From: Drosophila persimilis
Lineage: Eukaryota; Arthropoda; Insecta; Diptera; Drosophilidae
NCBI RefSeq assembly: GCF_003286085.1
Contig: NW_020825322.1
Span: 186,001-250,000, forward strand
DNA length: 64,000 nt
Reading direction: 5' to 3'
Shown: positions 39,557-50,800 of the stretch, piece by piece
Layout of the letters: every line of letters begins with the position of its first letter
Position numbering within the stretch: position 1 is the first letter of the stretch
Made by a program: the position numbers and the translations under genes
The notes under the pieces: model-generated
What the model was told of the DNA's origin: nothing
The model's database searches: none
What the model saw: the letters and a program-made list of their open reading frames with translations, nothing else

Positions 39557-40015
39557 AAAGGGACCCCCCATCTAGGAGACTGGGTTGAGTTGAATCTGAA
39601 TCATCGCCGCATCGAGAAGCTGGAAGACTTGGAGCCTATCAGACTTTTCAAGTGGCTGTCCCTGCGCTGTAATCTGGTGAAGAAAATCGAGAAGCTATCG
39701 CTGCTTAAGACTCTGCAGGAGCTGGAGCTCTACGACAACCAGATCAGGATAATCGAAAACCTCGAAAAGCCAACCAATCCCAAGGTCCTGGACGTGAGTT
39801 TCAATCGTCTAGCCCACATCGAGAATGTGGAGAGGCTGGTGCGACTGAAAAATCCCAATGCCATCGAGAGCTGGCATTGCTGTAGGCTCACGCTCTACTT
39901 GGAGTCCAATCCGTTGGCCAACGATGTGCGCTATCGTCCAAAGTTACGTGACATGTTGGCGCAGCTGCAGCAAATTGATGCCACATTGTGCACGAGGCCA
40001 AAACCAGGTCAGTAG
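39557..40015 (+). pseudogene. Internally deleted sds22 (PPP1R7-like) copy
   Basis: The open frame has no ATG upstream of the homology. It begins K-G-T-P-H-L-G-D-W-V-E, then reads LNLNHRRIEKLEDLEP and continues with about three 22-residue leucine-rich repeats (LxxLxLxxNxI pattern, e.g. LELYDNQIRIIENLEK, LDVSFNRLAHIENVER). After RLVRLKN it passes through a short unrelated stretch to LYLESNPLANDVRYRPKLR and QLQQIDATLC. These blocks match the N- and C-terminal parts of sds22, the LRR regulator of protein phosphatase 1, but the middle repeats are missing. Full-length sds22 is about 330 residues; here about 140 remain. It is contiguous, with no introns visible. I infer a retrocopy or duplicate that lost its centre. 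A CAG|GTCAGT just before the TAG resembles a donor. Family recognition is strong; non-functionality is probable but not proven. Confidence 0.75.
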
Positions 40016-40605
40016 GCTACAACACTCCCCTATACTACAATCTACCATCCTTCGGTCGGTAAAAAATGCTCAAAGAAATCCACAGCTATTCCATAAATCA
40101 AAAGAAAGGCCTTATGTTTCCATTTCATCAGATTAATATATGATATCTCAAAGAACTAAACATCTAAAGACCAAGGAATTGCTGCAGTAGAAGTGCTAGA
40201 AGTATGTGTCCTCAATATCTCTCCATATCCACAGATGCGTCACTCGTATCTTAATTAGTATCTCAAAGGAGAGTACATTCCAAGATCAGGGGACTGTTGA
40301 AACAATCGTATGATTGAGGCCGTAGGTCAAGCACAATCAGAGCAATACGTATGCTTGTACTATCGCCCGATTAAGTGTCACATCTGCTGGGGAGCCATAG
40401 GCATTCCATGGGAACTAGTTCCCCCCCTCCCATAAGCTCCACTCGTCGGCGACGTCGTCGTCTCTCGATGCTTGCGATGAGCTGGCAGACAAAGTCCAAA
40501 GCCCCAATCCAGCCGCTGATTACACAAAAAGCTGATTTCAGATTTCACTTTCTCACATATCGCATCTGACATCTCGGGCTGCAGCTCACTCTCTCCGATT
40601 CTCGC
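40016..40605. other. Spacer between the sds22-like fragment and the hydroxylase gene
   Basis: About 590 bases. The first 350 are AT-rich without features I recognise. From about 40380 the sequence becomes G+C-richer and includes a CGTCG-rich stretch (40447-40463) and CT-rich sequence just before the initiator of the downstream gene. Confidence 0.6.
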
Positions 40606-40640
40606 TCAGTCAGAGACTGTCCGCGAGTCGAGCACGACGT
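40606..40640 (+). promoter_or_regulatory. Inr-DPE core promoter of the hydroxylase gene
   Basis: TCAGTC at 40606-40611 is a perfect Drosophila initiator (TCAKTY), with A+1 at 40608. At +28 to +33 (40635-40640) is CGACGT, matching the downstream promoter element RGWYVT at all but the first base and at the required spacing. No TATA box is seen around -30. This predicts a 42-base 5' UTR before the ATG at 40650. Confidence 0.7.
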
Positions 40641-40649
40641 AGCACTAAA

Positions 40650-41928
40650 ATGTGGATTCAAAGACTAGGCCGCGCCCTGGGGCAGGGCAGGCGACACCTG
40701 CACGCGAAGATTGTCAAGGGAACGAGCATCGAAGTTCAGCCGGAACCAGAGAGTGCCGCCTCCTCCATGACCTTTCCGGGTGTGTGGCTGCGGGACAACT
40801 GCCGCTGCTCGGAGTGCTTCCACGACACCTCACAGTCGCGTCGCCTCGACTGGGACACCTTCGACACGGCGGTGCGGCCCCTGAGCATCCGGTCGGACGA
40901 GGCCGCCGGTGAGGTGCACGTAAGCTGGAGCGATGCCCACGAGAGCAGCTACACGCTGGACTGGCTCCGGCAGCGCAGCTTCGATGCGGACCGACAGCGG
41001 GCGTACCTGGAGGACTTTTACCGCCCCGCCACCCGTCATTGGGCGGGAGCGGAGTTCCAGCAGGTGGCCCAGCACTTCGACTACGAGGAGGTGATGGCCA
41101 AGGACGCAGCGTTGCAACAGTGGCTCCAGGCGCTGGCCGTCTATGGGGTGGCCCTGCTGCGCGGTGCACCGCTGGACGAGGGTGTGGTGCGGCGCCTCGC
41201 GGAGCGTGTGGGCTTCATACGGCGCACCACCTACGGGGAGGAGTTCGTGGTGCAGGCCAAGCCGGGGGCCCAGAACTTTGCCTACCTCTCGCTGCCCCTG
41301 CCCCTGCACACGGACCTGCCCTACTACGAGTACAAGCCCAGCGTGAACATCCTCCACTGCGTCGTCCAGACTGAGTCCCAGGGAGGCAGCAACCTCCTGG
41401 TGGACGCCTTCCACATTGCCGACCGCCTGCGCAGCGACCATCCCGAGGACTTTGAGCGACTCTGCCGGACACCCGTGGACTGGAACGATATTGGCAGCGA
41501 GGATGGCCGGGAGTTCCACAACATTTGGCGGGCGCCCGCCATCTGGTAAGGCATTCCCAGGCCAGATCAGATCTTGGCTAACTTTTGCTCTAACTCTTTC
41601 CAACAACAGTCTAGACTCAGAGGGCAAGTACACGCGGATCAACCACAGTGTGCCCCAGCGGGACAGCCACTTCAGTGTGCCCCTGGCGGAGGTGGAGCCC
41701 TGGTACGAGTCCTACTCGCGCTTCGTGCGCCTGGCCCGCGACGATGCCCACGCCTTCAAGACGCGACCCGGCGATGTGCTGACCTTCAACAACATCCGCC
41801 TGCTCCATGGACGCACTGGCTACGACGACACCGAACAGAACTCCCGCTACATAGTGGGGGCCTATCTCGACTGGGACATCATCTACTCGCGGCTCCGGGT
41901 GCTCAAGAAGCGCCCCGCCATCCAATAA
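40650..41928 (+). CDS. Gamma-butyrobetaine/trimethyllysine hydroxylase-like 2-oxoglutarate dioxygenase
   Basis: Two exons, 40650-41545 and 41610-41928, with a 64-base GTAAGG...CAG intron in phase 2; 404 residues. The family (BBOX1/TMLHE) uses Fe(II), 2-oxoglutarate and O2 in carnitine synthesis. The N-terminal DUF971-type domain has CRCxxC (Cys51, 53, 56) and His97, which fit the structural zinc site. The catalytic domain has HTD (His220, Asp222) and a distal His365 in LLHGRTGYD, giving the 2-His-1-carboxylate triad. Arg378 (RYIVGAYLDWD) is a candidate 2-oxoglutarate ligand. Residues 1-27 contain many Arg/His/Lys and no acidic residue, suggesting mitochondrial import, which fits TMLHE better than cytosolic BBOX1. 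Length matches the family (human BBOX1 387). Substrate cannot be assigned; fly relatives include CG5321 and CG10814. It lies between the netrins on the opposite strand, with no sign of co-regulation. Confidence 0.93.
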
Positions 41929-41929
41929 A
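41924..41929 (+). terminator. Polyadenylation signal overlapping the stop codon
   Basis: AATAAA starts two bases before the TAA stop of the hydroxylase gene (CAATAAAAG). If used, the 3' UTR would be only about 15-30 bases. I see no other AATAAA in the next 300 bases. Confidence 0.55.
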
Positions 41930-44900
41930 AGTCAGGCGCAAAAGCCTTCCCCTAAAAAGAAACATATTTTCCAAGCCATTTGACGGCAGAGCTTTGAATT
42001 TGAGAATTTGAATAGTGTTCTCTGCGCGGCTCTGCTCTGCTCCTCCTCGCGGCTGCCACATGCCACATATGCTCCTGCCACACCCCTAATCTGGATTAAG
42101 CCTAAGGCGCTGAGATTTAGGCAGTTAAAGCCACTCAAGCGCAAAAATGAAAAGTTGTAAAAACTCATGACGCTGGGAGCTGGGAGGCCACTGGGATGGG
42201 AATGGGAATGGGAATGGGGATGTCGTTGCTTATTTGCATCGCGGCATTGCCTGACAAATCGTTTGTGAAAATGATTGACAGCCGGCGGGGGAATGGGTCA
42301 CGGAATGGGGCAGCCCTAGTGGGAGGCTGAGAAAATTGGCCCCTGGCCCCCGGGTTATGGGAGGGGGGAATCGCTTACGAGCGAGCATTCCAGACAAATG
42401 CCAACACCTTCCCACTAGAGTTTCCACTGGCAATCGGAGTTTTGGAGTGCATTAACCCTCTAGTGCGGGAAAAACACCGTTAATCGCTTAACACGCGCTC
42501 CTTGAGGTGGCATCTCCTTGGGGTCTTTGGGTCCTTGGGTCCTTGGGCCGCACCGAAATCTGCCTTGGGCTGCAAAAAACTTTCTATGCCAATTTCCTTT
42601 TGAATATTTTATAGGGCTCCATTATGCCTACTTATGTCTTGTTATAGTAATAAAATAAAATTTAAAAAGTGTGTGCTGAAGTGCCGGGTTGCGGGTGGGG
42701 GGCGTCGAGAAAATTGTTAAGAAAAATATGAAAAGTCTGTGGTAACAAAAAAAAGAAAACCCCCAACGACTCCGCCGGCAACTGGAAAACATTTCGAACA
42801 ACAGTTACGACAGCCAGCATCTCCACATCGACATGGCTACGGCAACGGCGACCTCCATTCGCATCCCCAATCCCTGCTCTGCCACTGGCAACAATAACAA
42901 CAGTAGTAGCAGCGGCAGCGGCAGCAGCAACAACGAGTGGAAAAAGAGAAAACCTAAAGGAGTGGGAAGGAGGGAAAAAAGCAGGAAAAAAAGCCCCAGA
43001 GGCGGCGGAGTATAGGAGTTGTAGAAGAGATTTTGCGGCTGGCATTCGGCTGGAGCGGCTCTTGAAGTCGCTGTAATTGTGGTTCCGCTTTGCCGGACAA
43101 AATCTGTGGTACAACGGTAGCTCGAGTACCCATATTTCTCACTCATAGTCCTTCTATGAAGGATAGTTGGGGATGCAAATGTATGAGAAGCTCCATTTTT
43201 AAGGCAGATATCTCTGTAAATATCATTAAATTGTGTTGAAACTCTTCCCTTTTGTATAATTCAATTAAATATTACTCATTTGGGTACATATTGCATCAAA
43301 TTGGTACACTTTGACGCCCAAGAATAACGTTTGCCTGGAAGTAGGCAATGAAAATGATTGCTCCGCATTCTGATCAAAAAGCGCTGCATACTTCCCGGCT
43401 GGGAATCCTCGGGAGAGCATCACTCGCAGATAATTCGATTGATCTTACTCGCTGAACGTAGCGCATCCATCCCATCTATGTACACAATTGCTGCTTGTGG
43501 CCACAGAAAGGCCTTTCCATGGGAAAGTACGAACGTGGAAAAGCACGGGGATATGTGTAGCCTATGCTATGCCACATGGAGCCATGGCTCCCTGTGCAAA
43601 TGTTTGAGGGCGAATGGAGTGTATTCCCTTAACACGCATCATGACGCCCAGACGAAAAGCGTACAACTTCTTTTTCGTTCTGCACTCCCACCCTTCCCCC
43701 GGCCCCCCTTCCACAGTGCTTGGAAAAGCGACGAGAAAATGAAAAGTCTATAAAAAGTTAACTTTTTTAATACTTTTCGCATTTATATGTAATAAAAATC
43801 TTGTAAAATGCGCCTTTTTTGCACTTCACAATGCGCCCCATGTGGATGGGCATCCCCCACCTAGCACTACACCCCCCGAAACACCCTCCCTCGAACCACC
43901 CCTCGTTTAGGGTTCAGTGCAAAATTCTGTTATACTCGACTGGCGTCTCCGGCTTTCGGCCTCCGGCAACTTGCAACTATGGAACCACAGTTCTGGATCT
44001 TCCTGGTTCCACGGGGATCCAAGGAGGAGAGTCCTGGGCCTGGCTGCTTCTGTAACTTTTGTGTAACATTTGCTGCAACAACAAGTGGCAGCACTTGAAA
44101 TCCAAGCGGCGTAATTCCAGCAGACGACCAGAACGAGAATGCTTCTTAGCCGGGGCTAAGCATCTCCTAGGGGGCTGCCGCTTCCGCCGCCCCGCCCGAA
44201 TGAATGAGTCTTTGAGCAAAGAACGTGGAGATGTTGTCAGGAGCGAGGAGCGAGGACGACGACGAGGACAAGGACGGACAAAAACAACATTATTGAGGAA
44301 AAAGGTTTAATGCGGCCTAAGCTCTCCGTCTCCGTTTTCTTCCTCTAAAGGATATCTCGCCCTGATGGTGGTGGTGGTGGTGGTGGTGGGTGGGTCGTCA
44401 ATCGGCATTTGGCATTTGGCATTTCTAGCCATGGCAACCCCTCTGCCCCGCACAACCCCCAAACCACTCCCAACCTAAACCCAAAACCCAAAGCGCTGAT
44501 GAGGTTGTGCAGCAGGCCACAAAATCCCAGTTGCCTGCCTCCGCTGATTGGCCAACTAATCCCCTCATATCTTTGAACAGGGTAGCAGCGAGTCCGGGAT
44601 CCCCGTCTGCCCCTCACCTTCCCTCCCCACCCCCACACAGCACGTTTAATAAAGTCCTGGAGAAAAGTGAGAGTGAAAGAGCTTTGCCGGGGCAAGCATT
44701 TTTCAATTTTTCACTTTAATCAAATTAAAATTCATTCGTTGCGCTTATGAAGCGTGCTAGGGCGTGGGGGGCACAGCCCAGGCAAAAAGTAGGTTTTGTT
44801 GTACCACTGTCTGCCGCTGACAGACGGAGCCGCGACGCGACGCGTCCCTTGCACATTGCCAGGGCAACGGGCCCGGCCCATGAGCCCATCCACCCACCAG

Positions 44901-45253
44901 CCCGCGAAGTTTGAATGATTTTTTGTGAAGCCTGATATCCTCTGGAATTATTTTGGGAACGAAATTCATGGAGTGGAGATTGCAGATCATCCGAAGCCGC
45001 TGAAAATTGCTATCTCGCTATTTTCTACTGATATTTACGCGAGAACCTACACAAGAAAACCTCTAATTGTCAAGAATTTCATTGGAATTCTATTTGCGAG
45101 GGTATTTTTTTTGTCTATCATCCAGCAGTGACATGCTCTGGCACTTACTTCTCATCGTTTTTTATTTCTTTGTTAAGTTTGCCAGCCCGAAAACTTGGTC
45201 CGCAGCTTTGCATTGCGGTCGACTTCCGTCTCCCGACTCGCAACATCCTCATC

Positions 45254-45294
<41 letters not shown>

Positions 45295-46054
45295 CCGCAT
45301 TGCCATTTCCATCCTAAGTCCCATCCCCCCAGCCGAAACTCCAACGCTGCAAGGCATTTTTTGGGCAACTACAATGAATGTACATTTTAGGCAGAGACCC
45401 GGACCCAGACTCGGACTGGGTCCCGGGCCCAGACCCCGGCACGGATGCAACAGCAGAAGCAGCAGCAGCAGCCACCCCCCAGTTCCAGTACCATGGCCCG
45501 GGGCGATGAAATTTGATAAATATGCGTACATATTAGTTTCAGACCCACCCACGGATGAGCGAGAGATGAGAGCCAAAGCTCGAAATAAAACTAAAAAACA
45601 GCCCCCGGGCGGAAATTTTACTTAAATTGCGCTTTAAATTAATTTTCCCCGGCCAAGGACGAGCCAGAACACCACCCTTTCCCTGCGATGAGTGGTGTCG
45701 AGTGCTGTGCCGAGATTTCCGAACCTCCCAAAAGTGTGATTATGCAGCACTTCTGCAGGACAACTCGTAGGACTAAGACTAGGACCAGAACTTGGACTTG
45801 GACTAGGACTAAAACTTGAGCAAGGGACAGACATGATTGGGTTGGGTGTCTGGCACAATAAACTGCTTATGCAAATGCAAAATCAATAAGAAGGGCTGAT
45901 GCTGATGTTAATGCCCCTCCTATTCGGAATGGAGCCCCGTATCTTTTTGCTCCCAGCACAGGAGTAGTCGAAGGAGTTTTGTTGAACGCTGCGTAATTTT
46001 AATTGGGAATTCATTTACAGAATGGTAATACAGCTGATGCATGATCTTCTTTTT
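41930..46054. other. Intergenic region downstream of the hydroxylase gene
   Basis: About 4.1 kb without a supportable gene. It contains GGGAAT repeats (about 42194-42218), a CAGCAG-rich patch near 42900-42935, a GGT run (44364-44388) and a CCCATA hexamer array (45254-45295). Confidence 0.6.
45254..45295. repeat. CCCATA hexamer array
   Basis: Six perfect CCCATA units and a degenerate seventh. It opens frames on both strands (Pro-Ile and Met-Gly dipeptide repeats) that are not genes. Confidence 0.9.
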
Positions 46055-46202
46055 ATACCCGATACTCAAAATGAGTATTGGGGTATAAGTATTAGATGTG
46101 TGGTGAAAATGGATGTGTTAACGTCCAGAAGGAATCGTTTCTGACCCCATAAATTACATAAATATATTCTTGATCAGCATCAATAGCCGAGTTGATTGAG
46201 CC

Positions 46203-46260
46203 CTGTCTGTCTGTCCGTCCGTCTGTCTGTCCGTCTGTCCGTCCGTCCGTCCGTCCGTCT
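46203..46260. repeat. GTCT/GTCC microsatellite inside the element
   Basis: A variable TGTC/CGTC tetranucleotide run, about 14 units. A microsatellite at this place is typical of this repeat type; expansions here are expected between copies. Confidence 0.9.
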
Positions 46261-46689
46261 GTAGCCGAATCGTAGAGGATCACTATATCTTCTAGAATGC
46301 AAAATCTGAACTAGATTGTAAAATTATTATAGGCAGAATCAAGAAAACAATTTCATTCTCTCGCTCTGTTTCTCTCTAACACACAGGTTTCATGGTCGGC
46401 AAAATGTGAGTTCAAGGATCTCAGAGACTATAAGAGCTAGAGCAACCAAATTTGGTATCCACACTCCTGTGATATCGGACCATGACAGTTAGCTTAACAA
46501 TTTCGACACACCCCCTTCCGCCTTCGCAAAGGACGAGAATCTGGGGCATCCTCAAATCTCGGAGACTATTAAGGCTAGAGTAACCAAATTTGGTATCCAC
46601 ACTCCTGTTAGATCTCATTATTAAACGTATATTGCAAAATTTCATTCCCCCTCTTTTTTTACATTTTTGTAATTTTATTTTAAGCAAAA

Positions 46690-46812
46690 ACAATACAAAT
46701 CAAAAAGAATAATTATACAATAAAAATCAATAATAATAATTATTCAATAAAAAGCAAGAATAATAATTATACAATAAAAATCAAGAATAATAATTATACA
46801 ATAAAAATTAAA
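46690..46812. repeat. AT-rich ~27-base minisatellite inside the element
   Basis: Four to five imperfect units built on ATAATTATACAATAAAAA with CAAGAAT linkers. It looks like a local tandem expansion that interrupts the otherwise typical element body. Confidence 0.75.
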
Positions 46813-47784
46813 GACTAAAACTTCTGTAATATGTCACCATTAAACGTATACTTCCGCCCCCGAAAAGGACGAAAATCTGTGGCAGCAATATTGAAGATAC
46901 GAGAAAATTAAAAACGCACAATCATAGAAAATTACCCTATCTATCAGATAGCCGAATCTGGATCAGATCGGAGCCGACGACACGCTCAGACTGATTTTCT
47001 GTCTTTCTCGCACGCACTCTTTGTCGTGTCGTTCAATATTAGCGGCGTCTGCCGGAGGAGAGCCATACTGATTAAGTATCGGGTATAAATGTAGAGTTGC
47101 GGCCTGCGCAGCAGACAGTCTTTACAGTCTATTCCTGCTCCACTTTCTGCAGCCAAGGCAAAAGTTCATTTCACTGTGCAGCCGAAAAGTGTGCTACGTA
47201 TTTTTTAAACAGAAAAATGTACCTATATGCATTTCGGTACATCCTAGCTCAGTACTCGTAGAGTAAAAAGGATCGGTTTTTTAATAAGACCACCACTCCC
47301 AGTAGAACCAACTGTATATATTCTTAAAATGCCGGGCCAATCTGTAGATCGCGGCAGGTATGAGGACGCCTTCCGTTGCACAATTTGTAGTAAATGATAC
47401 CACATTTGGCTTGGACCTGTATAAAAATCCAGCAAATATTGATACTTTTTAGTAAAGCTATCAGTCCCGCCCGTTCAAGTTCCACAAGAAACCTCACAAG
47501 CCTGTGGGAGAGACATCTTTTAGTAATAATAGAACTTATTGAAAATATTATAAATATTGTGAGTCCAAGCTGAAAAACTTACCATTTGTAGGAATGCACG
47601 GGTATGTACAAATATTCAGCACCCACCAATGAAAAGAATCCTTCGAAATTGACTTTGTTATTATTATTTTTATTATTATTGTATTATTATTAGCAATTTG
47701 TCCACTTAATTCGATTAAACTTTCATGCTTGTTTTTGCTTGTTTTTCGGTTTTTTACTTTTTCAAGTACACATAAATGATATAC

Positions 47785-47822
47785 ATATATATATATATAT
47801 ATATATATGTGTATATATATAT
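47785..47822. repeat. TA dinucleotide repeat
   Basis: A TA run with a single TGTG interruption within a strongly AT-rich kilobase. Confidence 0.9.
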
Positions 47823-50800
47823 TTTCTTGTGTTTTTTTGTTTTCGTATATATAACTTGGAGTCGGAGGCTCCAACTGCTTGCCTTTGATATATTTAGTTT
47901 TTGCCTTCCGTTTGACACACAAAAATTGCATATGTTTTTACTGTATTGTGTTGTGTTTTGTGGTGTGTATAATTATGATTAATCATAGATTTATGTATAT
48001 ATGTATATATTTATATATATATATAGATTTTTTATATAATATATAAGTACCAACTACAATACTTTAATATCAGACAATGTGAATTCTTCTGCCGCATGCT
48101 ACAGTTTTTTGTTTTTATTTTGTTGCTTTCTTGCAGTAAGTATTTTTTGTTTCTTTTTGTTTCGTGGCTCAACAAAATATTTAGCAATAATGAAAATTGA
48201 TATCATTTCTGTATTACCGTCATCTCCCTCATCCTGCGTCTTCTGTTTTTGAGTATTTACAAAAAATTTAAGAAAAAAAAGACTTTCTCTTTTCTTTTTC
48301 CTTTTTTTGATTTTGATTATATGTATGTATCTGCGTATGTATGTATGCACTCTATAGATATATGTTTTGTATATACGTAGCTTATCATATGAATAATTCT
48401 TTCTGCTGGACAAACACACACACTGGCTATTCGCATTAGTTAGACGAAAAACAGCAAAAAAAAAGACACATTCTATTCGAATTAATCGTGTGTGCTAGAG
48501 GATATGTGTGATTAGTGAAGGATATGCTTAAGGCATATGCAAATATGGGAAACGATAGGGGGAAATGTTCTCTAAGAATGCACTACCGAAACTTCGATCT
48601 CCGATCTCCGATCTTTCCGTAACATATATATATATATAAATACAGTGTGTATCCTTTTTGCATATATCCTTTATCCTTTATGCGTTTACGTTTACGTTTA
48701 TGTTTTATATATTCATTTATCGTTAAGATTAGGAAAAAAATGTGGTTTAAATAAATAAACTGCTTGACATATCGACTAATGACTAATTTGGTTATGTTTT
48801 TGCATCTCCTCCCACTCATCCCACTCCTCCCACGCTCTCACGTGCTCTTCCTTTTTTTTTTTAGTATTTTTTAAGTACTTTCTCTCCATCTTTCGCTCTC
48901 TTTTCTCTCAAAGAGTATATTTTTTTCATTTTTTATAATTTTTTTTTCTTCTTTTTTTTGCGGAAACGGAAGTCAATTTGTCAGCTTGGGGATGTTGTTG
49001 TTGTTTTTGTTGTTGCTTTTGTTGTTCTTGCAGTCGATTTTTGTGGGTGCTATATACTGTTTCATATTTTTAAGTTTTTGTTTTTTAGGTTCTTTTGGTG
49101 GGCATATTGAAAATCTTTTGTTACCAGAATGCTAGTGATACAGTTACGTAACCCCTATGATACCTCACCCCCCCGTCATGCAATGTGGTTAAAAGAAGAG
49201 AACAGTGGCTCATTCCACTGCCATCATCGTCGCATCAATTTATATGCTAATGGAGCTCTGGCAACCCTATTTAAAATACATATGCGACAACACGCCTATT
49301 TCCATGCCACGCCCACCGCTGCCCCAACTTCCCCACTCCCCCCCTTCCATCACTCGTTTAATGAACAGCGAAATAAAATAATAAAAAAAAAAAAAGTAAA
49401 GAAAGAAACCCAATTTATTTAAATATATATAAATGCTTTATACGCGTACATTCTCATATGTATCCGTATATAAATTAATATGCTTTTTCATGGCCATACA
49501 CCCACACACACACTCGTACTATATCCGACTGGCCACGCCCCCCTTCCACCCTTCAGCACGTTGACAAAATTCAGTTAACGCAAAATCTCATTTAAATATG
49601 CATGAGGGCAGGCGGCAGGCGGCAGGAGGGAAGAGGCAGGCGTCAGGCAGCCACAGCCGGCCATGGTCGGCGATGGAACCCGCAATTGAATTTCCACCAT
49701 TTTCCCATTACCCCATTTCACTGCTGTACTTTTTGTTTTTTTTTTTTTCCCCGCTGAATCGCACTTTTTCCAACATTTATTTAATGCCTTTTTTCTGTCC
49801 AGGTAAAGAGTGTTTACGAGTATTTCCCGGCCAGACGTGACAAGATCTATTAATGAAGGGAAACAATGGACGTTTTGTACCATAATAAACCATAAATGTC
49901 AGAATGCTATAAGATCTACAGGGAACCGATGGGAGAAAGTTGTAGAATGGATAGCCACTAGGAAAATGACTTTAAAATGGATCGAGTGCACAGTAATATC
50001 TTTCGATAGAACTGGCCCACAGAAAAATAAGAAAGACTCAGAAACGTCACTTTCCTTAAATTCTTTGAAGGATCATTACAGAAAAGAAGGAAAAGGCGCG
50101 AAGATAGATCTCCTACACTCCTCTTTCCTAGTCCTTCCCCTTTCCCCTTCCACCTTGCACAGCGTTGGGTAACGATAACGCACATAAAAATGTTGTTTAA
50201 ATTTATACAGTTTACAGTTGACAATTTTGCATTTATCTGGCTCGAGGACACACTCCCTCTCCGCGTTACCCCACCCCAAAAGAGTGCCCATGTCAGGGTC
50301 CGTGTCCATGTCCATGTCCATGTCCATGTCCCCATCGGTGTCCACGTCCGTGTCTGTGGTGGACACACGTGTGTTTATGACTCATACGCCATGTTGGTCA
50401 GCGGATAGCCAGATCCAGATGCAGATGCAGAACCATAACCAGAGTCCGGACCAGAGCCAGAGCCAGAGCCCGGGCTAATTATGCGTCCCTGGGCGGAGAG
50501 TGAATGCAAACACAAATCTCGGCTTAAATGCCGCCGCACTGCTGCTGACTGTCCCACTGTCCGACAGTCCCTGCATATGTTGCCCCCATTTTGATTTATC
50601 ATACATCATGGTCATGGTCGGACCTGAATAACTTGTGAATGGTAAATGGCTCTAGAGGGGAGCATATGGGAATGAGAATGGGAATGGGAATGGGAATGAG
50701 GCGACAGCCATCCGACACATCATACGGCAATGGCAACAAAAGGCCTCAGCCTCAGTCCCAGTCCCAGCTATCGGCTGCTCCAGAGTAGGTGTCTCGTACC

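Larger units (their letters stand above)
46055..47086. mobile_element. Dispersed repeat element with 12-base terminal inverted repeats
   Basis: The left end ATACCCGATACT (46055-46066) and right end AGTATCGGGTAT (47075-47086) are perfect inverted repeats. The left end also folds back on itself (46055-46086, ATACCCGATACTCA versus TGAGTATTGGGGTAT). Inside are a GTCT/GTCC microsatellite (46203-46260); two related copies of a phrase containing ACCAAATTTGGTATCCACACTCCTGT split over 46445-46471 and 46581-46607; a roughly 27-base A/T-rich minisatellite (46690-46812); and a GACGACACGCTCAGACTG-containing tail (46976-47040). There is no coding capacity. From general knowledge this resembles a high-copy noncoding repeat of obscura-group Drosophila; I cannot name the family with certainty. 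A Helitron-related or foldback non-autonomous element is likely. Confidence 0.75.

Noticed and set aside
40830..41642. 270-codon open frame antisense to the hydroxylase gene
   Set aside because: It is a shadow of the G+C-rich coding exon; the translation has no recognisable domain.
45145..45625. Met-Gly and Pro-Ile repeat proteins at the CCCATA array
   Set aside because: Direct translation of a hexamer microsatellite in both directions.
46203..46260. Possible CRISPR-like or other structured array
   Set aside because: It is a simple tetranucleotide microsatellite without spacers, inside a eukaryotic repeat element.
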